This document shows, piece after piece, positions 57,253-64,000 of a stretch of 64,000 nucleotides of DNA (the first letter of the stretch is position 1; each line of letters begins with the position of its first letter). Made by a program: the position numbers and the translations under genes. The notes beneath the pieces were generated by a model that saw only the letters and a list, made by a program, of their open reading frames with translations, was not told the DNA's origin and did not search any database. Source of the stretch: Alteromonas abrolhosensis (GTDB lineage: Bacteria; Pseudomonadota; Gammaproteobacteria; Enterobacterales; Alteromonadaceae); assembly GCF_001953635.1 (NCBI RefSeq), contig NZ_MEJH01000003.1, positions 449,197 through 513,196 of the forward strand, read 5' to 3'.

Positions 57253-58371
57253 TTATTGGGCCATTTTTACTGAAATTGCTTCGCCCTTCACCTGTTTTTT
57301 TAACATTCTTTTCGTTCTATCTACCACATCACCCACTAATTGGCCGCACGCTGCGTCAATATCATCGCCTCGTGTTTTACGTACAACAGTGGTAAATCCA
57401 TATTCCATAAGCACTTTTGCGAATCTATCGATACGCGAATTGCTTGAACATGTATAAGGCGAACCCGGGTATGGATTAAATGGTATTAAGTTTATTTTAC
57501 TAGGTGTGTCTTTCAATACCTTTGCCAACTGGTGCGCTTGCTCAGTGCTGTCGTTGATATTTGAAAGCATAACGTACTCTACCGTCACACGGCCTTGGTT
57601 CGCTTTAGACTTAGCCAGATAGCGACGGACTCCCGCCAAGAAGGCTTCGATATTGTATTTCTTATTGATAGGCACAATCTCGTTACGCAATTCATCGGTA
57701 GGAGCGTGCAATGAAATAGCTAATGCTACGTCTATTTGGTCACCCAACATATCTAGCGCTGGAACCACGCCCGATGTACTTAGCGTAACGCGGCGCTTAG
57801 ACAGACCGAAACCAAAATCGTCCAACATAATATCCATTGCTGGTACAACGTTTTTAAGGTTAAGCAAAGGCTCGCCCATGCCCATCATTACTACATTGGT
57901 GATAGGACGTTTGCTTGAGTCTTTTGACAAACCAAGGAAAGTAGCTACACGCCATACCTGACCTATAATTTCACTCACGCTTAAGTTACGGTTAAAACCC
58001 TGTTGCGCCGTTGAACAGAAAGTACACTCTAGGGCGCAACCTACCTGTGATGACACGCATAGCGTTGCACGGTCAGTTTCTGGGATCCAAACAGATTCAA
58101 CTTCCTGACCACCTTCAAGGGTAAGTGCAAACTTAATAGTGCCGTCGCTCGCTTCTTGAAAGTATGCAATTTCAGGCGCTTTAATTTCGCAATTTTCAAT
58201 GAGCATCGCGCGAAGGTTTTTATTGAGGTTACTCATTTCCTCGAAATCGCTAATACCGTGCTGGTAAATCCATTTCATCACCTGATCGGCACGAAACGGT
58301 TTCTCGCCCATTTCTTTAAAGAAATTGCGCAAGCCTTCGCGATTTAAGTTTAATAAGTTAGTTTTTGCCAT
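57253..58371 (-). CDS. rlmN: Dual-specificity 23S rRNA A2503 / tRNA A37 C2-methyltransferase RlmN
   Basis: A 372-aa radical-SAM methylase. The cluster motif CALECTFCS (Cx3Cx2C) is near residue 115, GMGEPLLN follows, and the catalytic Cys in DIDAACGQL is near the C terminus. First gene of the rlmN-pilF-rodZ-ispG cluster. A TAAAAT at 58495-58490 followed by CCGCGC may be its -10; the -35 is weak. Confidence 0.97.
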   Translation of the reverse strand: MAKTNLLNLNREGLRNFFKEMGEKPFRADQVMKWIYQHGISDFEEMSNLNKNLRAMLIENCEIKAPEIAYFQEASDGTIKFALTLEGGQEVESVWIPETDRATLCVSSQVGCALECTFCSTAQQGFNRNLSVSEIIGQVWRVATFLGLSKDSSKRPITNVVMMGMGEPLLNLKNVVPAMDIMLDDFGFGLSKRRVTLSTSGVVPALDMLGDQIDVALAISLHAPTDELRNEIVPINKKYNIEAFLAGVRRYLAKSKANQGRVTVEYVMLSNINDSTEQAHQLAKVLKDTPSKINLIPFNPYPGSPYTCSSNSRIDRFAKVLMEYGFTTVVRKTRGDDIDAACGQLVGDVVDRTKRMLKKQVKGEAISVKMAQ

Positions 58372-58629
58372 GAATAAGATGACCCTTTTACCTTCGAGGG
58401 ATGCCCCTCTAACTGCTGAATATGGTGTAAAAACCAGCGATTCGAATATGTCTTGAGCGACAAACTCAGGCTGATTAAAATTTGCGCGGATTTTACCACA
58501 GATGAGATTTGAGAAAAAGCCGATTTAACGCAGAGAAACGTTAAGTTTGGCAATGCGCGAGAAGCGTGGTTTAGCTTGCCTAAATGAGCGCCGAGCAAAG
58601 CAGCATAAAGCGTGTTCAGGCGCTCAGAA
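58372..58629. other. rlmN-ndk intergenic region
   Basis: About 260 bp holding the probable rlmN -10 (TAAAAT followed by CCGCGC). No gene or other clear element is seen. Confidence 0.4.
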
Positions 58630-58657
58630 ACAAAAAACGGGGCTTATAGCCCCGTTT
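58630..58657 (-). terminator. ndk terminator
   Basis: Minus strand: AAACGGGGCT / ATA / AGCCCCGTTT followed by TTTG, about 17 nt after the ndk stop. Confidence 0.9.
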
Positions 58658-58673
58658 ATCTACCTACGGAATC

Positions 58674-59105
58674 TTAGCGAGTACGTGGGCAGATTTCTTC
58701 TTCAGAGAAGAAGTAAGCAATTTCACGTGCTGCTGACTCAGGTGCGTCAGAACCGTGAACTGCGTTTTCGTCGATTGACGCAGCGTAGTCTGAACGTAGT
58801 GTACCTGCAGCTGCATCAGCTGGGTTAGTTGCGCCCATGATTTCACGGTTAGCTAGAACTGCGTTTTCGCCTTCTAGTACTTGAACCATAACAGGGCCAG
58901 ACGTCATGAAGTCTACAAGTGCGCCGAAGAAAGGACGCTCTTTGTGTTCTGCATAGAAGCCTTCTGCTTGCTCTTTGCTCATGTGGATCATCTTAGATGC
59001 CACGATGCGAAGACCTGCAGATTCGAAACGGTTGTAAATTGCACCGATTACGTTTTTAGCTACCGCATCAGGCTTGATAATCGAAAAAGTACGCTCAAGA
59101 GCCAT
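58674..59105 (-). CDS. ndk: Nucleoside diphosphate kinase
   Basis: 143 aa, standard bacterial length. It has the start [23 protein letters not shown] and the phosphohistidine His117 in NAVHGSD, the E. coli position. It balances (d)NTP pools. Monocistronic: own terminator and a TATAAT at 59162-59157 followed by TCGCGGCC; the -35 is weak. Confidence 0.98.
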   Translation of the reverse strand: MALERTFSIIKPDAVAKNVIGAIYNRFESAGLRIVASKMIHMSKEQAEGFYAEHKERPFFGALVDFMTSGPVMVQVLEGENAVLANREIMGATNPADAAAGTLRSDYAASIDENAVHGSDAPESAAREIAYFFSEEEICPRTR

Positions 59106-59354
59106 GTTCTCTCTCCAAACAAATAGTGTGTGTATCTTTAAAATTTTGGCCGCGAATTATAGGCAATAAATAGCAGCTTGACCAGAGCCTTTATCAAATC
59201 AGATATAAAGTACTGTTTTTATGCGCAAATGTAGAGAAAGGTTAGCCTGTTGGCGATGACAATATGATGACAGCGTACAGATTATTTTGCACAGAACTAA
59301 ATATCGAGGACTCACCTGCCCCACTGCCTTTACTATGAAACCCTAAAACGGCTT

Positions 59355-59387
59355 AAAGAAACCAACGCTTAAAAAGTTAAGCGTTGG
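59355..59387 (-). terminator. Terminator of the suf operon (after sufE)
   Basis: Minus strand: CCAACGCTTA / ACTTTT / TAAGCGTTGG followed by TTTCTTT. The left arm covers the sufE stop codon. Confidence 0.82.
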
Positions 59388-59787
59388 CTTTTGCTAATTC
59401 TTGAATTTTACCCACGATGGCGCGTAAGCCATTACCGCGGGTTGGCGTTATATGACGCTCTAGGTCTAGTGCTTCAAAATATCCGTCAATATCAAACGCC
59501 AAAATATCTTTTGGCGTTTTGTCATTATAAGCGGCAAGTACTAACGCAAGCAGTCCTTGAACGATAACTGCATCGCTGTCTACGTCAAAGTTGATTTTGT
59601 TGCCGTCGTAAGACTCCACCAGCCAAACGCTGCTCTGACACCCTTTGACCAAACGCTCGGGGGTTTTAGCATCTTCAGGCAAGCCCGGAATAGATTTTCC
59701 TAAATCAATGATGTACTGATAACGCTGTTCCCAATCGTCGAAGAACGCTAAATCATCAATAATTTCGTCACTGCTAGGTAGTTGCAT
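59377..59787 (-). CDS. sufE: Cysteine desulfuration protein SufE
   Basis: 136 aa. It accepts sulfur from SufS on its Cys, here Cys50 in RLVKGCQSSVWLV (E. coli SufE Cys51), and passes it to the SufBC2D scaffold. The C-terminal block LGIXRHITPTRGNG-like segment reads LERHITPTRGNGLRAI. Last gene of the suf operon, 59 bp after sufT. CsdE is closely related, but the operon context favours SufE. Confidence 0.93.
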   Translation of the reverse strand: MQLPSSDEIIDDLAFFDDWEQRYQYIIDLGKSIPGLPEDAKTPERLVKGCQSSVWLVESYDGNKINFDVDSDAVIVQGLLALVLAAYNDKTPKDILAFDIDGYFEALDLERHITPTRGNGLRAIVGKIQELAKANA

Positions 59788-59846
59788 TGCTATTTCCGCT
59801 TAATTTGTTTGAAAAATTGTGTGATTAAATTTCACTGCGTGAATGA

Positions 59847-60380
59847 CTAGAAGAACAGACCCGCTTCAAGCTGTGCTTCTTCACTCATCATATCACGGGA
59901 CCATGCAGGGTCGAATACAAGCTCTACGTTAACGTTTTTAACATGGGGAACCATGGCAACGCGGTATTCAACATCACCAACCAATACTGGGCCCATGCCA
60001 CAGCCTGGTGCGGTGAGGGTCATATCAATATTAACGCTGCCTGTGCCTTGGTCAATTTCAACTTTGTAGATAAGACCAAGGGATACAAGGTTGATAGGGA
60101 TCTCAGGGTCAAAGATAGTTTCTAACGCATCCCACACTTGCTGTTCGCTAATGTTGCCATCTTCTGGCGCGTCAAAGCTTAATGTCATCGCCTTACGGCC
60201 AATAGCACCTGCATCAGTACCGTCGATGCGGTACATGTTGCCGCGCCACGTTACCGTATAGTTACCACCGAGCTCTTGGGTGATATTCACAAATTCACCT
60301 TCTGGGATCACGGTTGGATTGCCCGCGGGAACTAAGCGCGCTTTACAATCGCGCTCGGTGGTCACCATTTTTTGCTTCAT
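59847..60380 (-). CDS. sufT: Fe-S cluster assembly protein SufT
   Basis: 177 aa. An N-terminal SufT-specific region (RDCKARLVPAGNPTVIPEGEFVNITQELGGNYTV) is followed by a MIP18/DUF59 domain (VWDALETIFDPEIPINLVSLGLIYKV...LTAPGCGMGPVL). SufT acts as an auxiliary maturation factor for Fe-S proteins. It lies between sufA and sufE. Confidence 0.93.
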   Translation of the reverse strand: MKQKMVTTERDCKARLVPAGNPTVIPEGEFVNITQELGGNYTVTWRGNMYRIDGTDAGAIGRKAMTLSFDAPEDGNISEQQVWDALETIFDPEIPINLVSLGLIYKVEIDQGTGSVNIDMTLTAPGCGMGPVLVGDVEYRVAMVPHVKNVNVELVFDPAWSRDMMSEEAQLEAGLFF

Positions 60381-60430
60381 AAACTACTTAGTACTCTTTG
60401 TTCTAACACTGATGGCCTTTGACGTGGCAA

Positions 60431-60787
60431 TTAGCCTACGTTAAAGCTTTCACCGCATCCGCACTCATCAACCACATTGGGGTTGTTGTATTTAATGACG
60501 CCGTTAACACCTTCTGTAACGTAATCAATTTCAGTATTACGCAGTAGGTCGGTGGCATCTGCAGCCACGGCTACGTTAAGTAGTGGCGAAATTTCAACAA
60601 TTTCGTCATCGGCTTGCGCGCTATCTGCGAAATCAAGCACGTAGGCGTAACCTGTACAGCCGCTTACTTTTGTCGATAAACGAATTAACTGACCAGGCTT
60701 GTCTTTAAGCTTACTTTCGAAATGCTTAACGGCACTGTCAGTTAGCGAAATGAGTTTTGTACTAGGTACGAAAGTTTCAACACTCAT
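60431..60787 (-). CDS. sufA: A-type Fe-S cluster carrier SufA
   Basis: 118 aa, HesB/IscA family with the three conserved cysteines Cys44 (VSGCTGYAYVLDF), Cys109 and Cys111 (DECGCGESF). Delivers clusters from SufBCD to apo-proteins. It is 9 bp after sufS. Confidence 0.92.
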   Translation of the reverse strand: MSVETFVPSTKLISLTDSAVKHFESKLKDKPGQLIRLSTKVSGCTGYAYVLDFADSAQADDEIVEISPLLNVAVAADATDLLRNTEIDYVTEGVNGVIKYNNPNVVDECGCGESFNVG

Positions 60788-60796
60788 AATGCCTCC

Positions 60797-62014
60797 TTAG
60801 GCCAACATCATTTTTGCTTTTTTAAGCGCAGCAAATAGGCTGTCGACTTCTTCAAGCGTATTGTAAATTGAGAACGACGCTCGGGCAGTACCCGGAATGC
60901 CAAAGCGCTTCATTAGCGGCTGTGCACAGTTATCACCGGTACGGATCGCAACGCCTTGTCTATCTAGAATGAAGCCCACGTCCGCCGGGTGCGCGCCTTC
61001 CAATAGAAAGCTCAGCACGCCTACCTTTTCAGGTGCTGTACCGATTATCCGCATACCGTCAAACGCTTCGGCCTGCTCGGTAGCATAGGCAAGCAGCTTT
61101 TGTTCATGTTCATGCAAAGCATTGACATCAAGGGCACTAAACCAATCTACTGCAGCGCCCATACCAATGGCACCTGCGATGTTTGGCGTACCGGCTTCTA
61201 AACGATTTGGCAATGCACCCCATGTAGCTTCATGGTAGGTCACGTCTTTAATCATCTCGCCGCCTACCTGCCAAACAGGCCAGGTTTCTAGCACCTCTTT
61301 TTTGCCCCACAGACAGCCAATGCCTGTTGGACCGAATAGCTTGTGTCCCGAGAATGCGTAAAAATCACAGCCAATGTCTTGTACGTCAACACCGCCGTGA
61401 GCAATGCCTTGTGCGCCATCAACCAGCACCCATGCGCCTACCGCTTTCGCTTTTTCAGTAAGCAGTTTAATTGGGTTCACCGTACCTAGTGCATTCGATA
61501 CGTGAGGAAACGCCACCAGCTTAGTGTTTTCAGACAGCAGCCTATCGAAAGCGTCTACGTCTAACTCTCCGCTGTCGAAAATAGGTACAACATTTAGCGT
61601 TGCACCAGAACGGCGACACGCTTGTTGCCAGGTCACCAAGTTTGCGTGGTGCTCAAGCTCAGTCACCATCACTTCGTCACCTTCGCTTAGTAGCTGTCCA
61701 AGACCATTGGCGACTATATTGATGGCTTCTGTGGTGCCGGATGTCCAGATAACTTCTTCACGCGCTTTCGCGTTAATGAACTTTGCAACGCTGGTACGTG
61801 CATTTTCGTAACGGCGCGTGGCTTCATCCGATAAATGGTGCGCACCGCGGTGCACGTTAGCATTCGTCCCCGTGTAAAAATCTACTAAGGCGTCGATAAC
61901 GGCCTGAGGTTTTTGTGTTGTTGCCGCATTATCTAGGTAGACCAGCGGCTTGCCGTCTACCGTTTTAGATAAAATAGGAAACTGGGCACGAAGTGCTGCA
62001 ACGTCTAAGCTCAT
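60797..62014 (-). CDS. sufS: Cysteine desulfurase SufS
   Basis: A 405-aa group II PLP-dependent desulfurase. It has the PLP Lys in FSGHKLFGPTGIGCLWG, the catalytic Cys in RTGDNCAQPLM and the start LDVAALRAQFPILSKTVDGKPLVYLDNAATTQKP. Its ATG overlaps the sufD stop (ATGA), so the two are coupled. Confidence 0.97.
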   Translation of the reverse strand: MSLDVAALRAQFPILSKTVDGKPLVYLDNAATTQKPQAVIDALVDFYTGTNANVHRGAHHLSDEATRRYENARTSVAKFINAKAREEVIWTSGTTEAINIVANGLGQLLSEGDEVMVTELEHHANLVTWQQACRRSGATLNVVPIFDSGELDVDAFDRLLSENTKLVAFPHVSNALGTVNPIKLLTEKAKAVGAWVLVDGAQGIAHGGVDVQDIGCDFYAFSGHKLFGPTGIGCLWGKKEVLETWPVWQVGGEMIKDVTYHEATWGALPNRLEAGTPNIAGAIGMGAAVDWFSALDVNALHEHEQKLLAYATEQAEAFDGMRIIGTAPEKVGVLSFLLEGAHPADVGFILDRQGVAIRTGDNCAQPLMKRFGIPGTARASFSIYNTLEEVDSLFAALKKAKMMLA

Positions 62015-63267
62015 TTCACCTCCATTTGGGCGAAGCGCTCACTTAAAATTGGTGCTAGCCATTCACGGATTGCCGCATTAGGCACGTCATTTATAAGCTC
62101 TTGAATGAAGCCAAAGTTGAGCATTACCAGTGCTTTACTGCGAGAAACGCCGCGGGTAAGCATGTAATACAAGGCTTCTTCTTCAATTTCAGCAACCGTT
62201 GCACCGTGAGCACATTTTACGTCATCAGCATAAATTTCAAGCTCAGGCTTGGTGTTGATAACGCCGCGGCGAGATAGCAACAAGTTGCGGTTGTTAAGTT
62301 CAGCCAATGTCTTTTGCGCGTCACGATGAATATGAATGCGACCATTAAACACGGCACGTGCTTTATCGCCTACAATCCCACGCGCGTTTTCTTCTGTTGT
62401 GCCGTTAGGCATGGCATGCTCAATGGTAGAGTGAAGGTCAAATAACTCGCCTTCCGCCAGAAGATAAATGGCGTTCATTTTTGCATCGGCAAATTCGCCG
62501 GCGTGATGAATGTCTACATCTAAACGGGAAAGCTCACTTCCATAGCCCACCATGGTGCTGTTAAGCGTGGTGCGGTTATGAAGTTTGAAGTGGCTGCCGC
62601 CTAATTGCTTAGCTTTGCCAGTAAACATAGCAAAACGATAGTGTTCTAGATGTGCATCATCAGCTAGGTCATATTCAGCAAACGCTGTGGTTAAGCTTTC
62701 CGTATCGCCAAAACCTTGCTCGATAACCGTGGCGCTCGCGCCTTCAGCGACCTTCACCACCACACGCGTATGAGCATCAACATTTTGCGACGCCATGTTC
62801 ACAATGCGCACTGGCGTGTCGATTTTCACGCCTGCTTCAACATTAATAAATATACCGTGTTGGCACAGCGCATCGTTAACTAGGCCAAACATATGACGGG
62901 TTGGTTTAACCTGACCGTATACACTGCTGATTGCTTGCTGCGTGGCAGTATCATCATTATTAAGTGACGTGATGCTCATGCCCGCTGGCACATTTAGCGT
63001 GTTAACCTGCGTGACCAAGACACCGTCTACAAATACAAGGTCGATAGCATTTAGGTTATCGATAGCAGGTACCGGTAAACTGTCTGCCTGAACCGCTTGC
63101 TTAGCTTCACGCTTTTCAACGGGTGTTAGCGGCGTAAAACGCCAGCTTTCGTTTCTACGGGCTGGCCAACCATCGGCTTTTAACTTTTCTAAGGCCTGCT
63201 GACGCACGGGCGCTAGGTAATCGGAGATTTGCGCCGCATCAATGACCTGTTCTAGCCATTGACTCAT
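62011..63267 (-). CDS. sufD: SufBC2D scaffold subunit SufD
   Basis: 418 aa. It has the N-terminal WRFTPLTPVEKREA and a beta-helix core that closes with ELEIYADDVKCAHGATVAEIEEEALYYMLTRGVSRSKA, the SufB/SufD family signature with the conserved Cys/His pair. Overlaps both neighbours by four bases (ATGA). Confidence 0.97.
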   Translation of the reverse strand: MSQWLEQVIDAAQISDYLAPVRQQALEKLKADGWPARRNESWRFTPLTPVEKREAKQAVQADSLPVPAIDNLNAIDLVFVDGVLVTQVNTLNVPAGMSITSLNNDDTATQQAISSVYGQVKPTRHMFGLVNDALCQHGIFINVEAGVKIDTPVRIVNMASQNVDAHTRVVVKVAEGASATVIEQGFGDTESLTTAFAEYDLADDAHLEHYRFAMFTGKAKQLGGSHFKLHNRTTLNSTMVGYGSELSRLDVDIHHAGEFADAKMNAIYLLAEGELFDLHSTIEHAMPNGTTEENARGIVGDKARAVFNGRIHIHRDAQKTLAELNNRNLLLSRRGVINTKPELEIYADDVKCAHGATVAEIEEEALYYMLTRGVSRSKALVMLNFGFIQELINDVPNAAIREWLAPILSERFAQMEVK

Positions 63268-64000
63268 GCTTCAGCCTCCTCGTACGCTTTACCTAGGAAT
63301 GCGTATCCGCTCTTCTCGACTTCTAGCGCAAGTGACGCGTCACCGCTTTTCACGATTTTGCCATCGGCAAGAATGTGAACAAAGTCAGGCTTGATGTAGT
63401 CTAGAAGACGCTGGTAGTGGGTAACAACAATGAAGCTACGCTCACCGTCGCGCTGGCTGTTAACTCCATCGGCAACAACCTGAAGTGCGTCAACGTCAAG
63501 GCCAGAGTCTGATTCATCAAGAATACAAAGTTTCGGCTCTAGCAAAATCATTTGCATGATTTCGTTACGCTTCTTCTCACCACCAGAGAAACCTTCGTTT
63601 ACACCGCGCTTCAAGAAATCTAATGGAAGCTGTACTTGCTTACACGCTTCTTTTGCTTTCTTTAAAAACTCGGCAGCAGTTAATGGCGCTTCGCCGCGCT
63701 GTTCGCGCATAGCGTTAACTGACTCTTTCATGAATTCCATATTGCTTACGCCAGGAATCTCAACGGGGTATTGGAACGCAAGGAAAAGGCCTTCGCGGGC
63801 ACGCTCTTCTACTTCAAGCTCTAGTAGATCTTTACCGTTAAGCGTTGCTTCGCCTTCGCTTACTTCGTAACCATCACGACCAGATAGGACGTAGCCTAGT
63901 GTACTTTTACCGGCACCGTTGGGGCCCATGATAGCGTGTACTTCACCAGGTTTAACTTCAAGGTTAAGACCTTTAATGATGTTCTTCTCTTCCACGCTGG
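63264..64000 (-). CDS. sufC: SufBC2D ATPase SufC, 5-prime end beyond the window
   Basis: The visible 245 or so residues hold Walker A GPNGAGKSTLG, the Q-loop FQYPVEIPGVSN, the signature FSGGEKKRNEIMQM, Walker B LCILDESDSGLDVDAL and the H-loop VTHYQRLL. The frame is open to base 64000, and an in-frame GTG at 63995 is an internal Val, since SufC normally has about ten more N-terminal residues. sufB presumably lies further right. Confidence 0.96.
   Translation of the reverse strand, partial: SVEEKNIIKGLNLEVKPGEVHAIMGPNGAGKSTLGYVLSGRDGYEVSEGEATLNGKDLLELEVEERAREGLFLAFQYPVEIPGVSNMEFMKESVNAMREQRGEAPLTAAEFLKKAKEACKQVQLPLDFLKRGVNEGFSGGEKKRNEIMQMILLEPKLCILDESDSGLDVDALQVVADGVNSQRDGERSFIVVTHYQRLLDYIKPDFVHILADGKIVKSGDASLALEVEKSGYAFLGKAYEEAEA

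Overview
The window is a gammaproteobacterial chromosome segment, most likely Alteromonas or a close relative (Alteromonadaceae). The evidence is gene order and protein character: the ribF-ileS-lspA-fkpB-ispH block followed by minor pilins, tig-clpP-clpX-lon-hupB-ppiD, rlmN-pilF-rodZ-ispG-hisS-yfgM-bamB-der, guaBA divergent from xseA, a TTG-started rpsT, and a sufCDSA-sufT-sufE operon. Most of it is core genome. No transposase, integrase, prophage or CRISPR array is visible.

Layout. 1-9 kb (minus strand): start of a minor-pilin operon (pilV-pilW), then isoprenoid, lipoprotein, tRNA-charging and flavin genes and the lipid II flippase murJ. 9.3 kb: rpsT with two stringent-type promoter candidates. 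9.8-14.8 kb: accessory metabolic locus of two short-chain dehydrogenases, an APH-type kinase, a bile-acid-symporter-family transporter and a divergent LysR regulator. 14.8-17.6 kb: a metallophosphoesterase resembling phospholipase PlcP and an OlsF-like bifunctional ornithine-lipid synthase. Each is preceded by CTGTCA-like direct repeats with an 11-nt period (Pho boxes), so this looks like a phosphate-starvation membrane-remodelling locus. 17.8-28.4 kb: dapE, an overlooked 56-aa membrane protein, and the proteostasis block ppiD-hupB-lon-clpX-clpP-tig, with a sigma-32-like promoter before lon.

28.7-29.8 kb: eight tRNA genes on the minus strand (Pro-Arg-His-Leu-Pro-His-Leu-Pro in transcription order) containing a tandem duplication with a 461-bp period. 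30.2-36.5 kb (plus strand): folD, a DUF1415 gene, trmO, proS, a metallo-beta-lactamase-fold hydrolase and outer-membrane phospholipase pldA. 36.6-39.3 kb (minus strand): a histone-deacetylase-family hydrolase and a chemoreceptor. 39.6-41.4 kb: two convergent AT-rich sulfotransferase genes next to the guaA 3-prime end, probably acquired cargo. 41.6-46.2 kb: guaBA and xseA. 46.3-48.4 kb: an exported protein of unknown function, an overlooked 54-aa basic protein and a PEP-CTERM protein with a sigma-54-like promoter. 48.8-64 kb (minus strand): the der-to-rlmN cluster, ndk and the suf operon, which runs off the right edge inside sufC.

The most interesting part is the coupling at 14.8-17.6 kb: a predicted phospholipid-degrading enzyme and a predicted phosphorus-free-lipid synthase, each with a PhoB-like site. 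All functional statements come from reading motifs and gene order; no database search was possible.
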